Part shown: positions 9,030-17,470 of the stretch, in pieces
How positions within the stretch are numbered: position 1 is the stretch's first letter
How the letters are laid out: each line of letters begins with the position of its first letter
Origin: Terriglobia bacterium
GTDB lineage: Bacteria > Acidobacteriota > Terriglobia > Bryobacterales > Bryobacteraceae
Direction of reading: 5' to 3'
Assembly (NCBI GenBank): GCA_025363475.1
Contig: JANYDS010000085.1
Span: 100,016-164,015 of the forward strand
Length of the DNA stretch: 64,000 bases
Made by a program: the position numbers and the translations under genes
The notes under the pieces: model-generated
What the model was told of the DNA's origin: nothing
The model's input: only the letters and a program-made list of their open reading frames with translations
Databases searched by the model: none

Positions 9030-12000
9030 TTAGAAAATCAGCTTCATCCCGAATTGAACCTGCCGCGCTGTCGTCGCCGTGCTCGAAATCAAACCCGCTG
9101 ACGGACTCGCCACCCCACTCGCAAACACAATCGCATTCGGCGTTCCCAGGTTCGTGTGGTTCATGGAGTTGAACACTTCAGCCCGGAACTGAAGGCTGGC
9201 CTTCTCCATAATCCGCGTGTTTTTCGTCAGCGAGAAATCCACGGAAACCAACCCGGGGCCCGTGTAAACACCACGGCCGAGATTGCCATATGTCCCCGCA
9301 GTGGGCAGCACAAAGGCATTGGGATCAAACCAGCGGGTCTGCTTCCCCAGAACAACCGGGCTGGAAAACGCCGGGTTGACTGAAGGCCTGTCGGGATTAC
9401 GCGTATCACCATCGCCAGACCGGTTGGAACCAATCTGCGGCGTAAACGGGAAGCCGCTCAGCATGGTCGCAATCCCACTGAACTGCCAGCCGCCGAGCAG
9501 CTTTTCTTCCACGCCGTGCGCACTGCCCGCAAACATTTTCCCTTTGCCGAAAGGCAATTCACAGGTCGTGGAAACGCTTGCCTGACGATTGGGATTTAGT
9601 GCTGAAGGACCCCAGTCACGACCCACATCATTGCGGTCCAGAACCATCTGCGCCTGGTTGTTTGACTGCGCTCCGGTCAGACCTGAGTTGATGTCCAGGT
9701 TTTTCGAGAACGTAAAGTTGCCGCGGAACTGAAGGCCGTGGGTGGTCCGTTGCGTCACATCGAGCTGCAACGCATTGTAGCTGCTGTTGCCTTCCGTATT
9801 CCAGAAAAACCCGGCACCCAGAAATGGATTCGGACGTGTCTGCACGGGAATATACTGGGCACCCAGCGGGACACTGCCTTTAGTGGTTCCGGGAGTTCCG
9901 CCTGACACGCAACCTGCGGCCTGGCCACAGATCTGGGCGGGAATGTCGTTCGGGTCGATGCTCAAAAAACCGTGGTAGGCGTGTGAACCCACGTAAGCTA
10001 CGCGCAGAGACATGCTGCTCGTAACCTGCTGCTCAACCGTGAAATTCCATTCCTGAACGGTGGGTGTTTTGGCATCAGCCTGTACGCCTTGCGGCGCATA
10101 AGTGGTACACGGAGCAGGCACGCCTGGCCCGCAGGAAGCGGCCGGCGGGACACCTGAAACCACGGGCAATACGGATGCCAGCGCCACGTTTGAATACGAC
10201 ACTGCACCATTGGCCGGCGGGAGTGAGTTCAAGAGAAAGGCGAGCGAATCCGTCAGCGAATAGTAGGTGCCAAAACCGGCGCGGATGGCAGTTTTACCGT
10301 TGCTCCACGGGTCGTATGCAAGTCCGACGCGGGGGCCGAACAGCTTCTTCGCGTTATTTTGCGTGAAAATCGAATTGCCCACGATCGGAGTTGTCACCAG
10401 CACACCATTGGAATCCGTAACATAATTGGCCGCGCGGCCCGAGTTTTCGTTCCAGCCAGTGGAAAACTCATGGCGCAGGCCAACCCGAACGGTGAGATTC
10501 GGCAGCACCTTCATAGCGTCTTCCACATACCAGGCACCGTAAAGGCTGCGCCAGCCCAGTTCATGGGGCGCGGGGATCACCTGAAACGCGCTGGTGGTTC
10601 CCTGCAGGAACGTTGTGAGACTGGTAAACGTGGCCTGACCGAGTTGGCGGGAAGCTGAATTCTCGTTATCGCGCAGGCGCTGGAACCAGACGCCGGCACT
10701 GATCTGATGCCGCCCCTTGTTAATCCTGAGATCGTCAGTTTCGGTGAAAAGATTACGCCGGTTCCAGGCACGTGCGGCGTTGTTGGGTCCTGCGGAAGTA
10801 ATGACGGAGGACCCGCTCGAAGTGGTTGTGCCTCCTCCGATTACGATGCCGCCGGGTCCGGCGCCCGTTACAAATTCGAGGTTTGACGGAAACGAGGTGA
10901 ATGAAACCGGATCGAAATTATATTCAGCGCGGGAAAAGCCGGTTGTGGCCGTATTCACGATCTGCGGCGAAAAGGTGTGAGTCTCCTGAATGCTCGCCAC
11001 CTGATTGCGCAGTTTCAAATAGGAGCCGAACAGGGGATCTGCCAGCGGGGTTGTGTTCTCGCTGTCATCCAGCGTGTATGCCACCGAAAGCGAATCGCTG
11101 CCTCGAATCTCATAGTCGCCCCGGGCGGTGCCGAAGTCTTCTCGCGTCGATTTTTTGGGATTGTTATAGGAAAGTCCGGCACCTCCACCGAGGGACGGAC
11201 CATTCTGCACGGGCCATAACGCGAAATATTTCGCCATGGGGCTGGCGGAGTTGGCCAGCCGCGTAGCGGTGTCCGGTACGACGCTCACGCTGGTGAGGGC
11301 CAGCGCTTCGCGGAAGCCTTCGTAATTGCCAAACAGGAAGACCTTGTTCTTCTTAACAGGGCCGCCGAGTGAACCGCCGAACTGATTGCGCTTGAACGGA
11401 GGAGCAGGACCCTGGTCGAAATAGTTTCGTGCGTCGAGCTTGCTGTTGCGCAGGAATTCAAACAGTGAACCGTGCGCGGCGTTGCTGCCGGATTGAGTCA
11501 CGACAACGATCTGGCCGCCCGCGCGTTTGCCATATTCCGCCGGGTAGGTGTCGGTGAGCACGTTGAATTCGCGCACGGCATCGATGCCCAGCAGTTGCTG
11601 GCTGGCTCCGCCGGGCGTTACTGCCAGCTGGCTGGAACCCATATACTCGACGCCGTTGATCAGGAACAGATTATCGGTGGGACGCCTGCCGGCAACGGAG
11701 AAGGTGTTGCCGTTGCTGGTGCTGGTGCCCGCGCTCTTCAGCGCGCTGTAGTTGATTGCGCCGGGGTTCAGCGTGATCAAATTGTCGAAGCTGCGGCCGT
11801 TCAGCGGCAGCTCTTTGACCTGTCGCGCACCCACCAGACCGGAAACTTGCGAAGTGGTGGTGTTTACTACAGGCGCTTCCGCAAGAACGGTTACCTGCTG
11901 AGATAGATCACCCACTTCGAGGCTCATGTTGACCACTGCGTCCTGGCCAACGGTCAAATTGATACCGGTGCGGATTGCCGCCTTGAACCCTGATTTTTCC

Positions 12001-12245
12001 GCTTTGATTTCCTGGCGGCCGAGCGGCACGGGAAAGGCCTGAAAAGTTCCCTCTGTGGTGGTGGAGACGACACGCACAGAACCAGTTTCGAGGCTTGTAA
12101 CCGTCACCTTCGCACCGCTGACGGGCGAACCGGAAGCGTCTTCGATCCTGCCGGAAACAGCCGCACCCGTCTGGGCTGAAAGCGGCAGCGCACACGCAGC
12201 CACCACGAAGGCCGCGAGGCTGAGAGCAATGTTTTTTCGGTTCAT
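9030..12245 (-). CDS. TonB-dependent receptor with carboxypeptidase-regulatory N-terminus
   Basis: This 1071-residue outer-membrane protein has a signal peptide (residues 1-24). A CarboxypepD_reg/Cna-B beta-sandwich follows (GRIEDASGSPVSGAKVTVTS, about 30-110), then a plug domain (ELPLNGRSFDNLITLNPGAI) and a long beta-barrel ending in an aromatic-terminated strand (QVQFGMKLIF). This is the Oar-like receptor family, massively expanded in Acidobacteria and thought to take up large oligosaccharides or peptides. The ligand is unknown. Its ATG overlaps the stop of the DUF58 gene (ATGA) and is preceded by AGGAG at good spacing. Confidence 0.9.
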   Translation of the reverse strand: MNRKNIALSLAAFVVAACALPLSAQTGAAVSGRIEDASGSPVSGAKVTVTSLETGSVRVVSTTTEGTFQAFPVPLGRQEIKAEKSGFKAAIRTGINLTVGQDAVVNMSLEVGDLSQQVTVLAEAPVVNTTTSQVSGLVGARQVKELPLNGRSFDNLITLNPGAINYSALKSAGTSTSNGNTFSVAGRRPTDNLFLINGVEYMGSSQLAVTPGGASQQLLGIDAVREFNVLTDTYPAEYGKRAGGQIVVVTQSGSNAAHGSLFEFLRNSKLDARNYFDQGPAPPFKRNQFGGSLGGPVKKNKVFLFGNYEGFREALALTSVSVVPDTATRLANSASPMAKYFALWPVQNGPSLGGGAGLSYNNPKKSTREDFGTARGDYEIRGSDSLSVAYTLDDSENTTPLADPLFGSYLKLRNQVASIQETHTFSPQIVNTATTGFSRAEYNFDPVSFTSFPSNLEFVTGAGPGGIVIGGGTTTSSGSSVITSAGPNNAARAWNRRNLFTETDDLRINKGRHQISAGVWFQRLRDNENSASRQLGQATFTSLTTFLQGTTSAFQVIPAPHELGWRSLYGAWYVEDAMKVLPNLTVRVGLRHEFSTGWNENSGRAANYVTDSNGVLVTTPIVGNSIFTQNNAKKLFGPRVGLAYDPWSNGKTAIRAGFGTYYSLTDSLAFLLNSLPPANGAVSYSNVALASVLPVVSGVPPAASCGPGVPAPCTTYAPQGVQADAKTPTVQEWNFTVEQQVTSSMSLRVAYVGSHAYHGFLSIDPNDIPAQICGQAAGCVSGGTPGTTKGSVPLGAQYIPVQTRPNPFLGAGFFWNTEGNSSYNALQLDVTQRTTHGLQFRGNFTFSKNLDINSGLTGAQSNNQAQMVLDRNDVGRDWGPSALNPNRQASVSTTCELPFGKGKMFAGSAHGVEEKLLGGWQFSGIATMLSGFPFTPQIGSNRSGDGDTRNPDRPSVNPAFSSPVVLGKQTRWFDPNAFVLPTAGTYGNLGRGVYTGPGLVSVDFSLTKNTRIMEKASLQFRAEVFNSMNHTNLGTPNAIVFASGVASPSAGLISSTATTARQVQFGMKLIF

Positions 12246-13273
12246 TCAGATCTCCTGCTTTGCGCACTGAAGACTACCTGTAAACCAGCTTCATCCGCCG
12301 GATTTCCGGGAGATTGTCGGTTGCCCTTCAGGCAGGGTTCCATCAGTGAGAGCACCTTTAGAATATCGTAGACACCAACTCCGCCGCTAAGAGCGAGGGT
12401 GGTGGCTTCGGTGCGGAAGATCATGTCCAGCTTGCGGCGAGCCAGTTCCCACACCAGAAAGGCACAACGTTCGATCATTTCCTCGAACTCGCGCTCCTGG
12501 CCGGGTTCAATATGGCGGTCGAACCAAAGCTCTACAGGTCTGCGCTCATCGCGGCTAAATTCGCGCACGTGAATGCTGCCTGTCCGTGCTGTACTTTTCC
12601 AGTCGGTATGGCGGGCATCGTCGCCGGTTTGCCAGGGCCGAATCCGGAGAAAATCGTTGCCGGTACCGCGCGACATGGCTTGGGCAGTGCTGGTCATTTC
12701 TTCCAGCAGCAAATCCATTTCCTCATGCGGTTCCAGCGCCGGATAGACCACGGTCTCATGATGCAGCGCGACGCTGGCAGCGCGCCTGACAAAGCCAAAA
12801 GGAAAGCTGGTGGAAAGCAGGAACAAATTTTCCTGGTGCCGACCACGTCGGGGAAACACAACGCTCACTGCAACTTCGGCCGTGGAACGCCCTCCTACAT
12901 AGGGGAAGTAGAGGGGGGCCATCAGAATTGGCGGACTGCCTGCCCCGGCCCGGCCCGAAAGCTCAATCGACCAGGAAGCGGAGAAGCGTTTCAGATTGCG
13001 GATTCTGATGCGTGCCCGTGTCTGTGCGCGGGCCGAAACATGTTCCGGCAGCAAGAGTTCCAGTTCCAGCCCGGCCAGGGACAAGCGGCTGATGAAACCC
13101 GATACCATCAGCAGCGCCATCATGGCGGCAAATAGCAGGAAAAGCAGGTTGTTGCCGGCAAGAAACGCGCCCGCGCCTGTCAGCGCCATCGTCAGCAGAT
13201 AGAGAGACCCGCCGCGCGTGATGCGGTAACGGGGACGCCGGAACAGGATTTCGCGCAAGCGGGTCAGGCGCAC
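12242..13273 (-). CDS. DUF58 domain membrane protein
   Basis: A 343-residue protein with two adjacent membrane helices near residues 25-65 and a cytosolic DUF58 domain. The DUF58 signature appears as LRIRPWQTGDDARHTDWKST, followed by VREFSRDERRPVELWFD. DUF58 proteins usually sit beside a MoxR AAA+ ATPase and von Willebrand proteins; no such partner is present here. The start is a GTG preceded by GAGGTGA. It lies 12 bp after the SIS-domain gene and overlaps the TonB receptor by 4 bp, so the three may be co-transcribed. Confidence 0.85.
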   Translation of the reverse strand: MRLTRLREILFRRPRYRITRGGSLYLLTMALTGAGAFLAGNNLLFLLFAAMMALLMVSGFISRLSLAGLELELLLPEHVSARAQTRARIRIRNLKRFSASWSIELSGRAGAGSPPILMAPLYFPYVGGRSTAEVAVSVVFPRRGRHQENLFLLSTSFPFGFVRRAASVALHHETVVYPALEPHEEMDLLLEEMTSTAQAMSRGTGNDFLRIRPWQTGDDARHTDWKSTARTGSIHVREFSRDERRPVELWFDRHIEPGQEREFEEMIERCAFLVWELARRKLDMIFRTEATTLALSGGVGVYDILKVLSLMEPCLKGNRQSPGNPADEAGLQVVFSAQSRRSE

Positions 13274-13285
13274 GTTTCATTCACC

Positions 13286-14326
13286 TCAGAGCGTGCGCGT
13301 GATTTTGGCCAGGGTGCGGGGTTTGTCCGGATCCAGACCTTTCTCTGCCGCCAGCGCAGCCGCAAACAGTTGCGCGGGAATGATGTAGGGGATTGCGGTG
13401 AATAGCTCAGGGATTCGTTCTGGAATGGAAATCACACGAGTGGCCAGCTTCGCCACGCCTGGGTTGCGCCGGTCCGTGATGGCAACGGTTTCCGCTTTCA
13501 GGCCGCGCAGCCTCAGCAGCATTTCTTCCATCGATTTCCAGGTGGGTCCCGATGGTGCAAACAGGAAGGCAGGGAAGTCGGGTTCCACGATTGCGATGGG
13601 GCCATGCAGGAAATCCGCCGCTGAAAAACGTTCGGCAATCACGTAGGAGGTTTCCATCATCTTTAGCGCGAACTCGAATGCATTCGCGTAGTTGAGACCC
13701 CTGCCCACAACCACCGCGTGATTCATAAAGCGATAGCGTTCCGCCAGCGCGGTAACTTCCATTTCCAGCGAGAGCGCGGTCTGCGCCAGGGCCGGTATAT
13801 TTTCCAGATCTTCCATGCGAAGCTTCGCGCCCAGTGCCCACGCCAGCAGATAGAACATCATGAGCTGGCCGCTGTAGGTCTTGGTTGCCGCGACACTTTT
13901 TTCACGGCCCGCGCGCACTAAAAAGACATGCTCTGCAAGTTTCGCCATGGCGCTGCCGGCTTCGTTGGTAATGCCGACAGTCACGGCCCCGGCTTTGCGT
14001 GCCTGCTCCAGCACCACGTTGATGTCCGTGGATTCACCGGACTGCGAAATTGCGACCACGAGCGCGTCCTTGTAATTTAATTTCGCGCCATAAACGGTCT
14101 GGACGGATGGCGCGGCCAGGGATACGGGAATCCCTGTCGTAATTTCGATCAGATAGCGCCCGAACTGAGCGGCGTTGTCAGACGTGCCCCGTGCAGCCAG
14201 CACCACCATACGGGGCTTGCGGCGGTCCATCAGCGCTTTGAATTTTTCGATCCGCTTCATCTCTGAGGCAAGGGTGCGTGCCAGTGCTTCCGGCTGCTGG
14301 CGGATTTCTTCGAGCATTCGCGACAT
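13286..14326 (-). CDS. Tandem SIS-domain sugar isomerase/deaminase (GlmS-isomerase-like)
   Basis: A 346-residue protein with two SIS domains (about 30-165 and 195-330), equivalent to the isomerase half of glucosamine-6-phosphate synthase without the glutaminase half. Visible sugar-phosphate motifs are ARGTSDNAAQ, ISQSGESTD and AATKTYSGQ. The C-terminus PDKPRTLAKITRTL is typical of this group. Stand-alone members include NagB-II type glucosamine-6-phosphate deaminases and AgaS-like enzymes, so amino-sugar phosphate metabolism is the safest role. It is divergent from the S41 gene. Confidence 0.88.
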   Translation of the reverse strand: MSRMLEEIRQQPEALARTLASEMKRIEKFKALMDRRKPRMVVLAARGTSDNAAQFGRYLIEITTGIPVSLAAPSVQTVYGAKLNYKDALVVAISQSGESTDINVVLEQARKAGAVTVGITNEAGSAMAKLAEHVFLVRAGREKSVAATKTYSGQLMMFYLLAWALGAKLRMEDLENIPALAQTALSLEMEVTALAERYRFMNHAVVVGRGLNYANAFEFALKMMETSYVIAERFSAADFLHGPIAIVEPDFPAFLFAPSGPTWKSMEEMLLRLRGLKAETVAITDRRNPGVAKLATRVISIPERIPELFTAIPYIIPAQLFAAALAAEKGLDPDKPRTLAKITRTL

Positions 14327-14392
14327 CTGTCGTCAGTTTACAGTTGCGGGCCTGCCCGACGCCTGATCGTCGAAACTGCCGGACCGGGGTCC

Positions 14393-14398
14393 TATAAT
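14393..14398 (+). promoter_or_regulatory. Candidate -10 box for the S41-family gene
   Basis: A perfect TATAAT lies 43 bp before the chosen ATG at 14442. No convincing TTGACA-like -35 is seen 16-18 bp upstream, so this is a tentative promoter. Confidence 0.4.
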
Positions 14399-14441
14399 CG
14401 AGACAGCGGTGTTGCAGACCTCGGGCCGCCTCAGGAAAACT

Positions 14442-15665
14442 ATGACCAGCCGCGGGAAATTTGTAGTCGTAATGTCATCGACGGGCCTTGTGGCCCTCTT
14501 GCTGCTGGGTACAGTTGTCAGCAAGGGCGCAGCGGCGGAACCTCAGGCGACAGAGACCAGTATTTACAAGCATCTGGAAGTCTATTCTGAAGTTCTTTCC
14601 CGCATCAAGAGCGAGTATGTGGAAGAGCCGGACATGAACAGCGTGACGCTTGGTGCGCTCAATGGTCTGCTGGAATCGATCGATCCCTATGCCAGCTATT
14701 TGAACGCCGCTCAATACAAGGAATACCTGAAGAATTTTGACTCATACCGCGGCGACCTGGGTATGGTACTCGCGAAGAAATTCGGGTACATTACGGTGGT
14801 TGCAACCGTTCCCGGATCGCCTGCAGCCAAGGCCGGTCTCACTACTGGCGACATGCTGGAATCAATCAAAGGAATTGCTACCCGTGATATGCCGCTGGCG
14901 TATGCGAAGCTGCTGCTGAAGGGTGAACCTGATTCCACTGTCGATCTTTCCGTATTGCGGCGCAAGCCGGAACCGCAGAAGCTTACTCTTACCCGCGCTG
15001 TAGTTGTTTATCCTGCGGTGCAGTCGAAAATGCTGTCGAATAATCTTGGCTACGTCAAAGTGGAAACCATCGCGGCGGGCAAGTTGAAAGAGATTACGAC
15101 CGCGGTTGCTGAGCTGCAAAAACAGGGTGCTGTAAAGCTCATTCTTGATCTGCGGAATTGCGCTTCCGGTGAACCGGAAGACGGCATTGAACTGGCCAAC
15201 CTGTTTCTGGACAAAGGCCTTATCACGTATTCACAGGGGCAGAAGTCACCGCGCAAGGATTACAATGCCGATCCAAAGAAATCGATCACTGCGCTGCCGC
15301 TGGTGGTGATGACGAATCGTGGTACTGCCTCTGCTGCTGAACTCGCTGTTGCGGCGCTACAGGGCAATAAGCGTGCGGCAATTGTGGGTGAACGCACTTA
15401 TGGCGATGCTTCGGTGCGCCGCCCCATCACGATGGATGACGGCAGCGCGATCATCCTTTCCGTTGCGAAATACTACTCGCCGGACGGGAAATCGATTCAG
15501 GACAATGCGGTTACGCCCGAGGATCTGGTGTTGGAGCCGGAGCAGGCGGGTGCCGCTGGTGCTGACGATGATGCTGACGCTGCGCCGCAGCTTGCCGCTG
15601 GCGACAAGCCTGGTGAGGACGCCATTTTGAAGAAGGCAATCGAAGTGGCTGCGAAACGCAGCTAG
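14442..15665 (+). CDS. S41-family (C-terminal processing) peptidase-like protein, catalytic Lys absent
   Basis: A 407-residue protein with an N-terminal membrane anchor or signal (residues 7-24), a helical region with SIDPYASYL typical of CtpA, a PDZ domain (about 100-185) and an S41 domain. The nucleophile Ser is present in NRGTASAAE (S297). Where active Ctp enzymes have GK, this protein has TYGDASVRR (320-327), so the general-base Lys is Asp and the following Gln is Arg. I believe other acidobacterial homologues share this pattern, so it may be a distinct subgroup and not decay. I preferred the ATG at 14442, preceded by AGGA, over a GTG at 14409. Its TAG stop coincides with the boundary of an IS630-type element. 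Confidence 0.88.
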   Translation: MTSRGKFVVVMSSTGLVALLLLGTVVSKGAAAEPQATETSIYKHLEVYSEVLSRIKSEYVEEPDMNSVTLGALNGLLESIDPYASYLNAAQYKEYLKNFDSYRGDLGMVLAKKFGYITVVATVPGSPAAKAGLTTGDMLESIKGIATRDMPLAYAKLLLKGEPDSTVDLSVLRRKPEPQKLTLTRAVVVYPAVQSKMLSNNLGYVKVETIAAGKLKEITTAVAELQKQGAVKLILDLRNCASGEPEDGIELANLFLDKGLITYSQGQKSPRKDYNADPKKSITALPLVVMTNRGTASAAELAVAALQGNKRAAIVGERTYGDASVRRPITMDDGSAIILSVAKYYSPDGKSIQDNAVTPEDLVLEPEQAGAAGADDDADAAPQLAAGDKPGEDAILKKAIEVAAKRS

Positions 15666-15688
15666 TGTAGTGTCCAGCAAAATAACCA
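15665..15688 (+). repeat. Left terminal inverted repeat of IS630-type relic
   Basis: It has the core TGTAGTGTCC at 15666-15675 followed by an A-rich stretch. It pairs with 17098-17121. The flanking TA is part of the TAG stop codon of the preceding S41 gene. Confidence 0.75.
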
Positions 15689-15930
15689 CCCATATCACTC
15701 GGACTTGTATTGAGTGACTGCGCCATCTCCAGGCAGCCTTTCATAAACAGGAATACGGTAAGTCTCTGGCGGAGGCGTTTCCTCGAATGCGGAATCGATG
15801 GTTTGTGGGATGTCGTTTCGGGTAGTGGGCGAAGCTATTTGAAGCAGACCCCGAAAAGCTGTGGGGCCGCGAACAGGCTGTAGAAGACTTTGCGGGGTGG
15901 GGGAAATGTTCGTTGCGATGTGAGAGCAGA

Positions 15931-15950
15931 CATTCTGGAAGTCCAGAATG
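15931..15950 (-). terminator. Stem-loop downstream of the PEP-CTERM gene
   Basis: Perfect 9-bp arms (CATTCTGGA / TCCAGAATG) around a 2-nt centre. It lies 57-76 bp past the stop of the minus-strand PEP-CTERM gene. It has no clear T-run, so it could equally be a binding palindrome. Confidence 0.4.
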
Positions 15951-15960
15951 TAAGAATAGG

Positions 15961-15990
15961 CGATTTGGACGCCATGTGACGTCCAAATCG
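15961..15990 (-). terminator. Strong stem-loop just past the PEP-CTERM gene
   Basis: A perfect 11-bp stem (CGATTTGGACG / CGTCCAAATCG) with an 8-nt loop, starting 16 bp after the PEP-CTERM stop on the minus strand. Its position fits a transcription terminator or mRNA-stabilising hairpin. No long U-tract follows on the minus strand. Confidence 0.5.
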
Positions 15991-16006
15991 TTTAGGCAGT
16001 GGGTGG

Positions 16007-16696
16007 TTAGCGGGCGATTGCCTGATTCAGGCGATTTCTGCGTTTCCCTATCAGAAGCGCCAGAATCGTCATCCCGCCGAGCATCGTAGCGACACTGGCT
16101 GGCTCAGGCGCAGTCGATTCCTGGGAGGCCCAGTTACCGGGCGTTGACGTCGAGCCACCATTATTGATGACCCGTTGCGCGAAGGATCCGTCCAGCCCGC
16201 CGTCATAGACTACGCAGCCGGTGCAGAGTTGCTGGTTAGCGTCCGCCGTTGAGGATGAGATTTGTATGCGGGCAACTTGCCAGTCGACCGGCTTGCCGGG
16301 GACGGGATAACCGTCGTCGCTAAACACATTCCAGGAAGAAATATTTCCGCCGGCCGTTCCAAAATAGACTTTTTGCAACGAATTGCCGCTCGCCGATGAC
16401 ATGCCGAAGGCCCCAACAACATTCATGGACCAGGAAAGGACATGGCCCGAGTAGCTGGTCAGGGCGGAAGTGCCGGGCAGGGCAGCGTCCAGGGTAACCG
16501 ATCCGGTCACGTAATTCGAACTAAGGAAGGGGATCAGATCGTTGCTGCTGCCTGTGCCGTCGGTCCGGAAGGTGCTCGGATCGAAATTCGCGCCTGTGTA
16601 CGTGTAAGTAACGGGACCGGCCTGCAAGCCCGCGCCCGATAATGCGAAAATCACTACTCCAACAACCATGCAAAGCCGTAAAATGCTCGTTTTCAT
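16007..16696 (-). CDS. PEP-CTERM sorting domain protein
   Basis: A 229-residue secreted protein with an N-terminal signal peptide (about 1-26, ending near LQAG). A Ser/Gly/Thr-rich body has one CTGC pair, and the classical C-terminal sorting signal follows: APEP, then a hydrophobic helix (ASVATMLGGMTILALLIG), then a basic tail KRRNR. Such proteins are cut by exosortase and anchored or exported to the surface, often with exopolysaccharide. The body has no named domain. It lies between the terminal repeats of an IS630-type relic, opposite in direction to the transposase remnant. Confidence 0.88.
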   Translation of the reverse strand: MKTSILRLCMVVGVVIFALSGAGLQAGPVTYTYTGANFDPSTFRTDGTGSSNDLIPFLSSNYVTGSVTLDAALPGTSALTSYSGHVLSWSMNVVGAFGMSSASGNSLQKVYFGTAGGNISSWNVFSDDGYPVPGKPVDWQVARIQISSSTADANQQLCTGCVVYDGGLDGSFAQRVINNGGSTSTPGNWASQESTAPEPASVATMLGGMTILALLIGKRRNRLNQAIAR

Positions 16697-16793
16697 TGCG
16701 TGTGGCCTCCGCCAAATTCTTAAAGGGTATAGAAAAGTATGAGCTTTGAGCGTAGCAGAGAGCCATGTTTTGGTGCTATCGCATGCTGTACGA

Positions 16794-17100
16794 ATGACAC
16801 ACGACTACAAACGTAATGGAACAGCCACCTTGTTCGCGGCTATGGAAACCTTACAAGGGAAGGTATGGGCCAGTCCCACCAAAGACATGGGCATCAGGAA
16901 GTACTGAACCGCCTGCGCTGGCTGGACTAAAAATTAAGGGTGATGTGCCGCTGCATCTGGTGATGGACAACTACGGCCCACATAAACATGAAAAGGTGAC
17001 GGCCATTCAGGCCAAACTCTCCCGCGGCCGCCGAACTCTCGAACAGATCAGACTCGGCTGTATTCCGTCCCATAACATGCAAACTTGGGTGGCTGCATAG
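16794..17100 (+). pseudogene. IS630-family transposase, 3' remnant with frameshifts
   Basis: The ATG at 16794 reads [18 protein letters not shown], the hallmark block after the second catalytic region of IS630 transposases. The homology then moves frames: GQSHQRHGHQEVLNRLRWLD in one, LHLVMDNYGPHKHEKV in the next, to a TAG at 17100. The N-terminal half with the HTH and first Asp is missing. The remaining block is clearly related to the relic at 62165-62906 but is not a recent copy. Confidence 0.85.
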
Positions 17101-17121
17101 TTATTTTCGCGGACACTACAT
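17098..17121 (+). repeat. Right terminal inverted repeat of IS630-type relic
   Basis: It ends in GGACACTACA (17111-17120), the exact reverse complement of the left core. The stop codon of the transposase remnant lies in its first bases. Confidence 0.75.
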
Positions 17122-17147
17122 TAGTTTTGAAGCGTTATCCGGTCAAT

Positions 17148-17426
17148 CTACTGGATGAAACCTACCGGCTGCAGGTAGAAATGCGAACCCGCGTGGGTCT
17201 TGGTGAGGTTGTGCGTAAATTCCAGCGCCTCTGAAAACCCGATATCTTTAGCTGCCACGCCCAGCATCGTACCGTCAAATTTGTCTACTTCAACAACCTG
17301 AAAGCGCAGCGTGATGGGGTCGATAGCCCCAGCCCGCAGCGCTGAGTCGCGAATTACGTTCGGGTCGGGGGTAACCGTCCGGATGTCGTTCATGTTTAGC
17401 ACCTGACTATTGGGTGCATGCGACAT
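17148..17426 (-). CDS. Hypothetical protein
   Basis: A 92-residue frame (MSHAPNSQVLNMNDIRTVTP onward) directly downstream of the cyclophilin gene on the same strand. Its codon use looks like that of neighbouring genes, but no ribosome site is obvious. The start could be the ATG at 17426, another at 17393, or a GTG at 17468. It has no signal peptide, membrane segment or recognisable domain. It lies just outside the right end of the IS relic and could be a truncated gene. Confidence 0.45.
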   Translation of the reverse strand: MSHAPNSQVLNMNDIRTVTPDPNVIRDSALRAGAIDPITLRFQVVEVDKFDGTMLGVAAKDIGFSEALEFTHNLTKTHAGSHFYLQPVGFIQ

Positions 17427-17470
17427 CCGGATTGTTTCATAAAACTTTTGGATGCGGCAAAACACCACAG

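Larger units (their letters stand above)
15689..16006. other. Intergenic region with two hairpins, no convincing gene
   Basis: About 320 bp between the left IS end and the PEP-CTERM gene. A minus-strand open frame of 81 codons at 15741-15986 has no ribosome site or family resemblance and overlaps both hairpins, so I do not call it. The only structure seen is the pair of stem-loops at 15931-15950 and 15961-15990. Confidence 0.6.
15665..17121 (+). mobile_element. IS630-type element relic enclosing a PEP-CTERM gene
   Basis: Imperfect 24-bp terminal inverted repeats (15665-15688 and 17098-17121, 19 of 24 matching, core TGTAGTGTCC) are each flanked outside by a TA dinucleotide (15663-15664 and 17122-17123). 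This is the TA target duplication of IS630/Tc1. Inside, only the 3' part of an IS630 transposase remains (16794-17100). The 5' part has been replaced by about 1.1 kb that holds a PEP-CTERM gene on the other strand. The same end sequence recurs at 62948-62961. Confidence 0.75.
16697..17147. other. Intergenic stretch holding the transposase remnant and right IS end
   Basis: The first 97 bp is the upstream region of the PEP-CTERM gene on the minus strand. From 16794 the sequence matches the 3' part of an IS630 transposase, and the right terminal repeat ends at 17121. No other gene is seen. Confidence 0.6.

Noticed and set aside
15741..15986. 81-codon minus-strand frame downstream of the PEP-CTERM gene
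   Set aside because: No ribosome site or domain, and it spans two strong hairpins.
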